64,000 nucleotides of DNA, taken from Luteolibacter yonseiensis. GTDB lineage: Bacteria > Verrucomicrobiota > Verrucomicrobiia > Verrucomicrobiales > Akkermansiaceae. Shown here in pieces: positions 56,190 through 64,000 of this stretch (the stretch's first letter is position 1; every line of letters begins with the position of its first letter). The stretch lies in contig NZ_JAENIK010000008.1 of NCBI RefSeq assembly GCF_016595465.1, positions 1 through 64,000 on the forward strand, written 5' to 3'. The position numbers were made by a program, and so were the translations under genes. A model generated the notes under the pieces. The model ran no database searches and had not been told where the DNA came from. It was given only the letters and a program-made list of their open reading frames with translations.

Positions 56190-56660
56190 TCAGGTCGTCT
56201 TGAGGAACGAGCGCAGCATCCAGATGGTCTTCTCGTGGATCTGGATGCGCTTGATGGCGAGATCCTGCGTCTCGGCGTCGCCGGATTTTTCCGCGAGATC
56301 ACGCAGCGCCTTCGCGGTGTCCACCAGGATCTCATGAGCGGCGAGGAGGTGCGCCACCAGATCCTTCGCGGGATGGGCCTTCACATCCAGTTCGGTGATG
56401 GCGGAGAGCGACGCCAGTGTTTTCAAACCACCCGGTGAAATGACATCCAGCGCGCGCAGCCGCTCGGCGATCTCATCCACGGCGAGAAAAAGCTCCTCAT
56501 ACTGGGTCTGCAAGAAGGTGTGGAGGCTGAAAAAGGCGGGTCCCTGCACATTCCAGTGGGCGAACTGGGTCTGGCCAAGCAAGGCATAGGAATCCGCCAG
56601 CAGGTGGGCGAGTTTCGTCTCGGTGGTGTCGGAGGATTTTGCTTTAGGTTTGGTTTTCAT
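56190..56660 (-). CDS. dps: Dps-family ferroxidase/DNA-protection protein
   Basis: The 156-residue protein is a ferritin-like miniferritin that stores iron and protects DNA from peroxide. The ferroxidase residues are visible with the exact Dps spacing: His35 and His47 on one subunit and Asp62 and Glu66 on the partner, in QTQFAHWNVQGPAFFSLHTF and LAVDEIAERL. The short Lys-rich N-terminus (MKTKPKAKSS) could bind DNA. It is 72 bases from the DUF1800 start and probably has its own promoter. Confidence 0.95.
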   Translation of the reverse strand: MKTKPKAKSSDTTETKLAHLLADSYALLGQTQFAHWNVQGPAFFSLHTFLQTQYEELFLAVDEIAERLRALDVISPGGLKTLASLSAITELDVKAHPAKDLVAHLLAAHEILVDTAKALRDLAEKSGDAETQDLAIKRIQIHEKTIWMLRSFLKTT

Positions 56661-56730
56661 ATCTAACAGATTTCAGGTTCGATCCGATGGACACGTTCAA
56701 TCTGCCCGATGAAACGGCCGGTGCAATTGG

Positions 56731-56775
56731 AAAAACAAAACGCCCGGGGAAAAGCGCTGGGACTTTCCTCGGGCG
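56731..56775 (-). terminator. Rho-independent terminator of the phosphohexomutase gene
   Basis: A 12-base stem with one mismatch (arms 56741-56752 and 56764-56775) is followed on the minus strand by TTTTGTTTTT, 39 bases after the stop. Confidence 0.85.
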
Positions 56776-56814
56776 TGGGAATCCGCACCACCTTACGGGC
56801 GGACGAAGTTCGGC

Positions 56815-58737
56815 TCAGCGGGTCTTGGCGTCGGTTTCGATCCAGCTCCACAGGGTGGCGAGGCCGGATTTCACCAGTTCCTTCGCCTCGGAAAGATCAC
56901 CGCCGGGAGCGTGCTTGCCGAAGAGGTAATACTTGATCTTCGGCTCGGTGCCGGAGGGTCTCACAGCGAAGGAGCGGCCGTCTTCGAGGTCCACGAAAAG
57001 CATCTTTTCCTTCGGGATGAGATCGCCTTCCTGGTCGAAGAGATCCTGCTTGGCGAAATCCCGCACGCGCAGGACGGCGGAGCCATCCACTTCCGTCGGA
57101 GGATTCTCCGCATAGGAGTTCGCGAGCGACTGGATCTTCGCCGCGCCATCCGCGCCTTCCATGACGAGGGACTTGCCGATTTCCAGATAGTATCCGTATT
57201 CGGTGTAAACATCGTCCATCAGCTCCGTCAGGGTTTTGCCAACGGATTTCGCATAAGCGGCGACTTCCGCGAACATGAGGGTCGCGCCGTTCGCATCCTT
57301 GTCGCGGATGGCATCGGATCCGAGATAGCCATAACTTTCCTCACCACCGAAGACGAAGAAGCGGGAGTATTCCAAACGCAGGGCGCGGGTCTGCGCCTCG
57401 GTGAGCGAACGGTAGTCGCCCTTCTTGTCGGCGGGGATCGCCTCCTCATACTTGCGCAGCTTGCCGGCGATGTATTTGAAGCCGGTGAGCGTGTCCACGA
57501 CACCCACGCCGAATCCATCCGCGATGGAGTGCTGGAGCTCCGTGGTGACGAAGGTCTTCACCAGCACGGCGCGGCTGCGGTTCGCATTGGTGAGCACGCC
57601 GAGCTCGAAGGAGGTCTTCAAACGATACCACGCCATCAGCGAGCCGATCTGGTTTCCGGTGAGCAGCACCATTTTCCCGGCGGTGTCGCGGACGGCCACA
57701 CCCATGCGGTCCGCGTCCGGATCGGTGCCGATTACAATCTCCGCGCCGGATTTTTCAGCGAGGTCGATGCCCATCTGCAGCGCCGGGCCGTTTTCCGGAT
57801 TCGGCGACTCCACGGTGGGGAAGCGCCCGTCCTGGATGTCCTGCTCCGGCACGGTCAGGACCTCGAAGCCGAGGCCGCGGAGCATCGGCACGTTGATGTG
57901 GCCGCCGGTGCCGTGGAGGTTGGTGAAAACGATCTTGGTCTGTCCGCCGTCCAGAAGCGATGGCTTGAGCAGCAGGGTCTTCAGACGGCTGATGTAAAGC
58001 TCGTCCATCTCCGCTCCGAGGACGGTCACGGTCCCCCGCTCCGATTCGGCGACGGGCTCGTAGCGCTCGCTGGTGATGGCGTTCACCTCGTTGATGATCG
58101 CCGTGGCATGCGGATCCACGATCTGCGCGCCATCGTTGAAATAGGCCTTGAAGCCGTTGTCATGGGCGGGGTTGTGGGAAGCGGTCAAAACGACGCCCGC
58201 GTCCGCACGCAGTTCTCGCACGGCGAAGGAAAGCTGGGGAGTGGCGCGCGGTCCGTCGAAGAGATAGGCGTCACAGCCGAGGTCGGCACAGGTCTTCGCG
58301 CAGAATTCCGCGAAATCCCGCGAGAAGTGGCGCGTGTCATGGGCGAAGACGAGCACGGGCTTCCGCTCAGGACCGGTGAATTGTTTCGCGTAGGCGATCA
58401 GGCCGCGGACGGCGCGGCTGACGTTGTAGAAATTCATGGTGGCGGTCCCCACGCAGGGATGCTCCGGACGTCCGTTCGGCCCGCCCGCTCCCTGCTCCGC
58501 CTGTGTCACCACCCGCCCGATGGTCCGTCCGCGCAGGCCGCCGGTGCCGAAGGCGAGGGTTTTGAAAAAGCGGTCGTTGAGTTCCGCCCATGCCCCGGAA
58601 GACACCAGTTCCCCGATGACCTGCGGAGCGATCTCGCTCGTGGTGCCATCCAACAAAGCCGCGATGTTGTTTTTTGCAGATTCCAGCAGGCTGCCTTCGG
58701 CAACCGCATTGATAAGGGTGTCTTGAATGGTGCTCAT
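56815..58737 (-). CDS. Phosphoglucomutase/phosphomannomutase (phospho-sugar mutase)
   Basis: Alpha-D-phosphohexomutase of 640 residues linking glucose-6-phosphate and glucose-1-phosphate metabolism. I chose ATG 58737 (MSTIQDTLINAVAEG); ATG 58749 is possible. Signatures in order: GTGGLRGRTIG, VFAHDTRHFSR, the phosphoserine loop VLTASHNPAHDNGF (Ser about residue 187), metal loop IGTDPDADRMGVAV, sugar loop FGGEESYGYLG and phosphate loop AVRPSGTEPKIKYYLFG. The long frame upstream overlaps the divergent secreted-protein gene and is a shadow. Length and layout match PGM2-like long mutases. Confidence 0.94.
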   Translation of the reverse strand: MSTIQDTLINAVAEGSLLESAKNNIAALLDGTTSEIAPQVIGELVSSGAWAELNDRFFKTLAFGTGGLRGRTIGRVVTQAEQGAGGPNGRPEHPCVGTATMNFYNVSRAVRGLIAYAKQFTGPERKPVLVFAHDTRHFSRDFAEFCAKTCADLGCDAYLFDGPRATPQLSFAVRELRADAGVVLTASHNPAHDNGFKAYFNDGAQIVDPHATAIINEVNAITSERYEPVAESERGTVTVLGAEMDELYISRLKTLLLKPSLLDGGQTKIVFTNLHGTGGHINVPMLRGLGFEVLTVPEQDIQDGRFPTVESPNPENGPALQMGIDLAEKSGAEIVIGTDPDADRMGVAVRDTAGKMVLLTGNQIGSLMAWYRLKTSFELGVLTNANRSRAVLVKTFVTTELQHSIADGFGVGVVDTLTGFKYIAGKLRKYEEAIPADKKGDYRSLTEAQTRALRLEYSRFFVFGGEESYGYLGSDAIRDKDANGATLMFAEVAAYAKSVGKTLTELMDDVYTEYGYYLEIGKSLVMEGADGAAKIQSLANSYAENPPTEVDGSAVLRVRDFAKQDLFDQEGDLIPKEKMLFVDLEDGRSFAVRPSGTEPKIKYYLFGKHAPGGDLSEAKELVKSGLATLWSWIETDAKTR

Positions 58738-58911
58738 TTCTGGTCTCATGGTAAGGAAAATCGAGGCGGTGGCAATCCCGCGCATGGTCGTTTTTCCCAA
58801 CATGCGACAATCCGCGTGATCCATTTCTCCGATTGCGGCGGATGAACCATACGGCATGCCAATTCCGGCTGCTGTCTTGACTTCCCCGCTCCAAAATCGA
58901 AAGAAATCCGT

Positions 58912-59724
58912 ATGAAGAAGCTTTTTCTCGCCCTGATGACGGCGCTCAGCCTCGCCAACATCCACGCCGCCACGCTGAAACTGGACGGAAAACTGACTTC
59001 CAACATCACCGAGCCGGTCTGCACGTTCAAGCTCAAGGGCAACATCCGCAATGTCGGTTCGTCTTCCGGAACCCTCAAGATGATCCTGATGGCGACGCCG
59101 AATCCATTCCCGTCCCCGGGTGTCATCGTCGGAGAATACACCCTCGGCACCCTGCCCAACGGATACCAGATCACGGACTTCACGGTCAAAACCAACGCGA
59201 AACTCCCCACCGCCACCGGCAACTACCATCTGACCATCACCATCGCCGAATACACGGGCGCCGGATGGAAAAACATTTTCGCTGAAAAGGCCGGCACCCA
59301 GAACATGGTGAACGGAGACATCGCCGGGCAGAAAAAATGGCCGATTCCATCCACCAAGGCGGTTCCGCCGATCGGCAAGCTCCCCAACGGGATGCGCATC
59401 CTCCTCGATTCCAAGGCAACCGGCGACATGAACCTGATTCCCACGGCCTTCCAGGAGAAATCCGTCTCCACCGTCAAATCGAAGAACAAGCTGGAAACCG
59501 TGCTGAACGGCCGGAAAAAGGCAGGTAAATTCACCATCGCCGCCAAGGACGGAACCTTCAACAAGCAACGCGTCACCTACAGCCAGATCGTGATCGACTA
59601 CGGCTCGGGATCGAAGTCCACCCTCAGCCTCTACTTCCAAGGCACCTACAACGGCACTTACAAGAACGTCGAGAAGACGTCGGTCGGCTCGATCACCACT
59701 TGGGGCACCTTCAAGCTCCAGTGA
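58912..59724 (+). CDS. Secreted protein of unknown function
   Basis: The 270-residue protein has a signal peptide (MKKLFLALMTALSLANIHA) and a beta-rich body: LKLDGKLTSNITEPVCTFKL, IVGEYTLGTLPNGYQITDF and VIDYGSGSKSTLSLYFQG. It has no cysteine pair or anchor motif. I do not recognise a family. It diverges from the phosphohexomutase gene with 174 bases between starts and is followed by the methyltransferase. Confidence 0.75.
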   Translation: MKKLFLALMTALSLANIHAATLKLDGKLTSNITEPVCTFKLKGNIRNVGSSSGTLKMILMATPNPFPSPGVIVGEYTLGTLPNGYQITDFTVKTNAKLPTATGNYHLTITIAEYTGAGWKNIFAEKAGTQNMVNGDIAGQKKWPIPSTKAVPPIGKLPNGMRILLDSKATGDMNLIPTAFQEKSVSTVKSKNKLETVLNGRKKAGKFTIAAKDGTFNKQRVTYSQIVIDYGSGSKSTLSLYFQGTYNGTYKNVEKTSVGSITTWGTFKLQ

Positions 59725-59852
59725 GCCGGATCCCGGCAGGGGGCTTGTGAAAGGGACGATTCCGGCAGGTTCCGGGATGTCCCAGGTGGTGGCAAGTCTT
59801 CCATATTCGGCCTAGCCGTCCGGGAAATCCCGCAGTAGCTTCCGCCGCCTTC

Positions 59853-60746
59853 ATGCATCAACTTCTTAAAAAAGCGGTCGAAAAGCGCTCCGGCCTTCTT
59901 ACTTCTGAAACGGATGCCGTCCGCCTCATCGACGGTGCCGGAGACGGCCTGCCGGGATTGGTTTTGGAGGCATTCGCCGGGCGCTGGCTCGTCTCCACCA
60001 CCACCGGCCAGATCGCCCCGCAAGTCCGGGAATGGCTGCGGGACCAGGGAGTTTCCTGTCACTGGAAACGTCTGGACCAGCACCAGAAGGAATCCCCCAC
60101 CCACCTGTCCGGTCCGGAAACCACCGGACCATTCCTCATGCGGGAAAACGGGGTGGCTTCCGAAATCTCATTCCAGTCCGGCTACTCGCAGGGAATCTTC
60201 CTCGACCAACGCGACAACCGGGCCGAAGTCCGCAGGCTGATGGTCCCCGGAATGAAACTGCTCAACACCTTCGCCTATACGGGAGCCTTCTCCGTCGCCG
60301 CGGCGATGGCCGGTGCGGAAACGACCACCCTCGACCTCTCCCAACCGTATCTCGACTGGGCGAAACGCAATTTGACCCATAATTCGCTGGATCCCGCCGG
60401 GCACCATTTCTGCAAGGGTGACACATTCCACTGGCTCCGCCGCTTCGCGAAACAGGGGCGCACGTTCGACGGCATCGTCCTGGACCCACCGACGTTCTCG
60501 CGCGACGAGAAGGGCAAGGTCTTCCGGGTGGAGGAGAACTTCGGAGAACTGGCCGCCCTCGCCGCCGACATCCTCACGCCGGATGGCTGGCTGCTCTGCT
60601 CCACGAACTGCAAAAACCTCGGTCTGAATGATTTCCAGAAGCAGCTCCGCAGTTCCATCCGCCGCCCCATGAGCGCCCGGCACTCGGACATGCCGCCCGA
60701 TTTCACGGACGAACCTTACTTGAAATCCGTGTGGCTCAGATCATGA
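59853..60746 (+). CDS. RlmI/RlmK-type SAM-dependent rRNA methyltransferase without PUA domain
   Basis: The 297-residue enzyme probably transfers methyl groups to 23S rRNA cytosine. Early parts match the EEHEE-like and Rossmann segments of RlmI: DAVRLIDGAGDGLPGLVLEAF, ISFQSGYSQGIFLDQRDNR, LLNTFAYTGAFSVAAAMAG (SAM-binding) and IVLDPPTFSRDEKG, the DPPxFxR catalytic motif. It lacks the N-terminal PUA domain of E. coli RlmI, so RNA-site specificity may differ. Its stop overlaps the next ATG (ATGA), so it is coupled to the MFS transporter. Confidence 0.9.
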   Translation: MHQLLKKAVEKRSGLLTSETDAVRLIDGAGDGLPGLVLEAFAGRWLVSTTTGQIAPQVREWLRDQGVSCHWKRLDQHQKESPTHLSGPETTGPFLMRENGVASEISFQSGYSQGIFLDQRDNRAEVRRLMVPGMKLLNTFAYTGAFSVAAAMAGAETTTLDLSQPYLDWAKRNLTHNSLDPAGHHFCKGDTFHWLRRFAKQGRTFDGIVLDPPTFSRDEKGKVFRVEENFGELAALAADILTPDGWLLCSTNCKNLGLNDFQKQLRSSIRRPMSARHSDMPPDFTDEPYLKSVWLRS

Positions 60747-61948
60747 CCTCCGCCGTCCCCAAACCACCTTTGTCGGAAAAGAGCCTGCTCCTGCTGCTGG
60801 CGGCGGTCCAGTTCACCCACATCATGGACTTCATGATCATGATGCCGCTGGGTCCGCAGCTCATGCGGGAACTCAAGATAGATCCCCAGCAGTTCGGCGC
60901 GTTGATCTCCTCGTTCGCGATCACCTCCGGAATCGTCGGCCTCGCGATGGCTCCCTTCGCCGACCGGTTCGACAGGCGGAAGCTGCTGCTGTTCTGTTAT
61001 GCGGGGTTCACCCTTGGCACGCTTGCCTGCGGCTTGTGCGACACCGCCGCCAAACTCTTCTGGGCGCGCGCGGTCTGCGGAGCCTTCGGCGGGGTGAGCG
61101 GCGCGACCATCATGGCGATCGTTTCGGATGTCGTCCCTCCGGAGCGCCGCGCCCAGGGCATGGGCATCATCATGACGGCATTTTCGGCAGCCGCCGCGCT
61201 GGGTGTTCCATTTGGTTTGAAAATCGCACAATGGTGGAAATGGGAGGCCCCCTTCCTGATCGTCGCCGCCGTCGCCACGGTGGTGTGGATCGGGCTCCAC
61301 CGCATCCTGCCGCCCGTCCGGGGCCACCTCTCGGGAGAAAAGGTGAGATCCGGCAAGGACTTCCTCGACCTCCTGAAGAATGGCAACGCCTGGACCGGCC
61401 TCGCACTGATGGTGGCGATGATCTTCGGCCATTTCACCATCATCCCTTATCTTTCCCCCTATCTTGTCGGAAACATCGGACTGCCGGAAAGCAGCCTCTT
61501 CCTCGTCTATCTGACGGGTGGCATGGTGACGATTTTCACGGGCCCCTTCATCGGAAAACTCGCCGACCGCCACGGCAGGTTCCTGTTATATGCGTGTCTC
61601 ATCACGGCCGCATGTGTGGTCATCCGCCTGCTCACCTCCAGCGGCCCCCTGCCCCTGTGGCAGACATTGCTTCTCGCGGCGCTTTTCTTCACCTGCGCCA
61701 GCGGGCGCTTCATCCCCGGACAGGCGACGATCTCGATGGCCGTGCCTTCCTCACGGCGGGGTGCCTACATGAGTCTGGTGGCCTGCTCGCGGGACCTCGC
61801 CTCCGGCCTGACCGCCGCATTGGGAGGCATGATCATCAGCAAGACTCCAGACGGACGCCTGTTGGATTTCGACAAGCTCGGCTGGATCGCGATCGGGGTG
61901 AGCGTTTTCAGCCTTTGGATATTCCGACAGGTAAAGTCCGCGGAATAG
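60743..61948 (+). CDS. MFS transporter
   Basis: The 401-residue inner-membrane protein has twelve likely helices. I chose ATG 60743 (MTSAVPKPPLSEKSLL), which overlaps the methyltransferase stop. The loop 2-3 motif is FADRFDRRKLLLFC (the D-R-x-x-R/K family motif), and VSDVVPPERRAQGMGII is a typical middle loop. It resembles the DHA1-like drug or sugar-efflux group. The substrate is unknown. The coupling to an rRNA methyltransferase is unusual; a resistance link is possible but unsupported. Confidence 0.9.
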   Translation: MTSAVPKPPLSEKSLLLLLAAVQFTHIMDFMIMMPLGPQLMRELKIDPQQFGALISSFAITSGIVGLAMAPFADRFDRRKLLLFCYAGFTLGTLACGLCDTAAKLFWARAVCGAFGGVSGATIMAIVSDVVPPERRAQGMGIIMTAFSAAAALGVPFGLKIAQWWKWEAPFLIVAAVATVVWIGLHRILPPVRGHLSGEKVRSGKDFLDLLKNGNAWTGLALMVAMIFGHFTIIPYLSPYLVGNIGLPESSLFLVYLTGGMVTIFTGPFIGKLADRHGRFLLYACLITAACVVIRLLTSSGPLPLWQTLLLAALFFTCASGRFIPGQATISMAVPSSRRGAYMSLVACSRDLASGLTAALGGMIISKTPDGRLLDFDKLGWIAIGVSVFSLWIFRQVKSAE

Positions 61949-61960
61949 TCAATCGGCGCA

Positions 61961-61984
61961 TTGTCACAAAATCGTCACTGACAA
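61961..61984 (+). promoter_or_regulatory. Inverted repeat TTGTCA / TGACAA upstream of the CHAD gene
   Basis: The two 6-base arms are separated by 12 bases and end about 30 bases before the CHAD start. This could be an operator; the motif partly recalls the GTCAC sites at 23879. Confidence 0.35.
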
Positions 61985-62013
61985 GCGGATGATACTGTTA
62001 TTTCATACCGCCA

Positions 62014-62805
62014 ATGATTTCCCTGACTGATGAGGACGCACGATCCGCAAGCGAGCGGCTCTCCGGCGGATGTGACACCATGGAGCAGTTGTTGAACGGA
62101 CTGCTCGACTCCAAAGGCCGCGTGGCCGAGGACGTGCACGCCATCCGCAAACTCGGAAAAACCCTGCGCGGCGGGTTCTCATTGTTCCGGCTGAAGGATT
62201 CCATCAAGGAAATCCAGGCCATCGGCCGCCTGCTGTCCGGCCCGCGTGATGCGGTGTCACGGCTGAGCACCTGGGGGAAGATCGGGTGGGAGGATGACGC
62301 TCCGGCCGGTGCCGCCATTCTCGGCCTGTTGGACCAGCAAACCCATTCCGCCGCCCGCAGGCCGCCGCCGGAAACCATCGCCTGGTGCCAGGAACGCGTC
62401 GCGGCAGCGAGGAAAAACCTCCAGGAGCTGCCGGTGGAAGCCCTCGCCGAGCGTCTCGCCAAGGGGGAGAAAAAACTCGGCAAGCAGGCCGGCAAGCGTT
62501 GCGGAAAACTCGATCATGATGCCGAGGAGGATTTCCATGACGCCCGGAAGGCCATCAAGGCCTACCTCGGGGCGCTCAAGTTCCTGCCGGAAACCAGCGT
62601 CACTCCGGATCCAAAACTGGTGGATCTCGCGGAAATCCTCGGGGATGAGAACGACATCGCCACGCTTTCCGTGTGGCTGGAAGATCACGGATTCACGGCG
62701 GATTTCGTCCCGACACTTTGGAAAAAACTGAAGAACGCCCGCAGCAGCCTGAGGAAACAGGCGATCCGCGACGCCGATCTTCTCGCAAACACGCGTGGTG
62801 GCTGA
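62014..62805 (+). CDS. CHAD domain protein
   Basis: The 263-residue helical protein has the CHAD pattern of conserved histidines and basic residues: DVHAIRKLGKTLRGGFSLFRL near the start and DFHDARKAIKAYLGALKFL in the second half. The family binds polyphosphate and is often found with polyphosphate metabolism. No ppk or ppx is nearby. It has no signal peptide. Confidence 0.88.
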   Translation: MISLTDEDARSASERLSGGCDTMEQLLNGLLDSKGRVAEDVHAIRKLGKTLRGGFSLFRLKDSIKEIQAIGRLLSGPRDAVSRLSTWGKIGWEDDAPAGAAILGLLDQQTHSAARRPPPETIAWCQERVAAARKNLQELPVEALAERLAKGEKKLGKQAGKRCGKLDHDAEEDFHDARKAIKAYLGALKFLPETSVTPDPKLVDLAEILGDENDIATLSVWLEDHGFTADFVPTLWKKLKNARSSLRKQAIRDADLLANTRGG

Positions 62806-62996
62806 ATCCCGCCGTGCCGGGTTGCTGGTGAATGTCATATGTGAATCCACCAACTCCGGGCAAACGGCATCATTCTCATCCCGGGCGCGGCGAAATTTCC
62901 CGAAATTTCCCAGCACCGGGGTTGCGCCGGGGGCGATTTCCTCTATGGAAAGGGCGTTCCGATTCCATCCGCACCTTACTCCAACCACCTAACGCC

Positions 62997-64000
62997 ATGT
63001 CCGCCCGTCTTGATTTCCGCAGCCGCCATTTGGGTCCCGTTGGTTCCGACCGCGAGGAGATGATCCGGGAAACCGGCTATCCTTCGCTGGACGCCCTCAT
63101 CAATGCCGCCGTGCCGGCGGGAATCCGCATGGATGGCGCTCTCACCCTGCCTCCCGCACGCTCGGAACAAGAGGCGCTGGCATGGCTGAAGTCCATCATG
63201 TCGAAAAACCGGGTGATGCGGTCGTTCATCGGCCAGGGTTACTACGGCACCCACACGCCGGGAGTCATCCAGCGGAACATTTTGGAAAATCCCGGCTGGT
63301 ACACGGCCTATACTCCCTATCAGGCCGAGATCGCCCAAGGCCGCCTGGAGGCTCTGCTCAATTTCCAGACGATGATCACGGATCTCACCGGGCTGGATGT
63401 TTCCAACGCTTCTTTGCTGGACGAGGGAACCGCCGCTGCGGAAGCGATGAGCCTGGCCCTCGCAGGCAAGCCGAAGGGCAAAGCCATCTTCGTCTCGGAC
63501 CGCTGTCATCCGCAAACCATCGACGTGGTGGTGACCCGCGCCGAGCCGCTCGGCATCAAGGTGGTCATCGGTGACTGGCAGACTTTCGAACCCGCCGCCT
63601 GCGACGGACTCTTCGCGGTGATCGTGCAGTACCCCGACACCCGGGGCCGCATCGACGACTTCGCGCAATTTTTCGCCACGGCGAAATCCGCGGGCGCGGT
63701 GACCATCGTCGCCGCCGACCTGCTGGCTCTCACCGTGTTGAAAGCCCCAGGTGAATTCGGCGCGGACATCTGCGTGGGTTCCTCCCAGCGCTTCGGCGTC
63801 CCGATGGGCTTCGGTGGCCCCCACGCGGGATTCATGGCGTGTGTGGACGCGCTGAAACGGAAGATGCCGGGCCGCCTCATCGGCGTGTCCGTCGACTCGC
63901 GCGGCAAGCCGGGCTACCGCCTTTCGTTGCAAACCCGCGAGCAGCACATCCGCCGCGACAAGGCGACTTCCAACATCTGCACCGCACAGGTGCTCCTGGC
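62997..64000 (+). CDS. gcvP: Glycine dehydrogenase (decarboxylating), P-protein, 3'-truncated by window edge
   Basis: P-protein of the glycine cleavage system: it decarboxylates glycine with pyridoxal phosphate and passes the aminomethyl group to H-protein. The frame is open from ATG 62997 ([15 protein letters not shown]) to the window end: 334 codons of an expected 950 or so. Typical N-terminal segments are [55 protein letters not shown] and [16 protein letters not shown]. The 190 bases upstream show no glycine-riboswitch core that I can find. The call is firm. Confidence 0.95.
   Translation, partial: MSARLDFRSRHLGPVGSDREEMIRETGYPSLDALINAAVPAGIRMDGALTLPPARSEQEALAWLKSIMSKNRVMRSFIGQGYYGTHTPGVIQRNILENPGWYTAYTPYQAEIAQGRLEALLNFQTMITDLTGLDVSNASLLDEGTAAAEAMSLALAGKPKGKAIFVSDRCHPQTIDVVVTRAEPLGIKVVIGDWQTFEPAACDGLFAVIVQYPDTRGRIDDFAQFFATAKSAGAVTIVAADLLALTVLKAPGEFGADICVGSSQRFGVPMGFGGPHAGFMACVDALKRKMPGRLIGVSVDSRGKPGYRLSLQTREQHIRRDKATSNICTAQVLL

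Noticed and set aside
58740-59640. N-terminal extension of the phosphohexomutase frame
   Set aside because: It lies antisense to the secreted-protein gene; the protein family begins at the chosen ATG.
62806-62996. Glycine riboswitch upstream of gcvP
   Set aside because: I looked for the paired glycine-aptamer core sequences and stems and found none; only short inverted repeats.

Overview
The window is one GC-rich bacterial chromosome segment with no rRNA, tRNA, CRISPR array or recognisable insertion sequence. The gene content suggests a member of the Verrucomicrobiota, probably near Luteolibacter/Haloferula (an inference from family content). The pointers are PEP-CTERM proteins, a DUF1501/DUF1800 pair, a Tat-type RRSFLG leader, an SHD1-domain protein, a GH127 arabinofuranosidase, an ExbB carrying DUF2341 and LamG domains, and PadR next to a HAAS-like helical prefix. 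Few start codons have a Shine-Dalgarno sequence, and many lie behind C/A-rich leaders.

Positions 1-18744 (+) hold the most striking unit, a co-oriented seven-gene locus: an FhaC/ShlB-type TpsB transporter (5' end outside the window), an ExbB-like proton channel fused to DUF2341 and LamG domains, ExbD, a TonB-like protein with 13 consecutive prolines, a large putative porin, a periplasmic coiled-coil protein, and a 3737-residue filamentous-haemagglutinin-like TpsA ending in a DUF3739-type region. This looks like a two-partner secretion system with its own proton-motive-force module. Textbook type Vb secretion uses no such module, so the locus is the best candidate for an incompletely described system. 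The 700 bases after it hold hairpins and GGACA/TGTCC repeats but no convincing gene.

Positions 19373-23940 (-) form an exported-protein operon: a PEP-CTERM protein, a PstS-like binding protein, an unknown signal-bearing protein, and a paralogue of the first gene with a calcium-binding-type tail instead of PEP-CTERM. It starts behind tandem GTGAC-N6-GTCAC sites and ends at a strong terminator. Then come a LURP-one-like protein, proS, a proline-rich membrane-anchored protein with a 27-residue membrane mini-protein, and trxA.

Positions 27799-31943 (-) hold a PadR regulator with a palindromic site 10 bases upstream, a HAAS/VIT/vWA/PEP-CTERM membrane protein and two small membrane proteins. A small HExxH protein, a GH127 enzyme and an SHD1/HEIAH protein follow. 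Positions 35955-42906 (-) are an iron-type operon: a Fur-like box, a PepSY protein, a TonB-dependent siderophore receptor, an ABC ATPase and a double-FtsX permease.

The rest is a mix: SGNH hydrolase, dprA, a CsbD plus DUF892 stress pair, topoisomerase III, a compositionally distinct TIR-STAND-TPR gene (probable defence), the DUF1501/DUF1800 pair around a small coiled-coil ORF, Dps, a phosphohexomutase, an orphan secreted protein, an RlmI-like methyltransferase overlapping an MFS transporter, a CHAD protein, and the first 334 codons of gcvP, which runs off the right edge.
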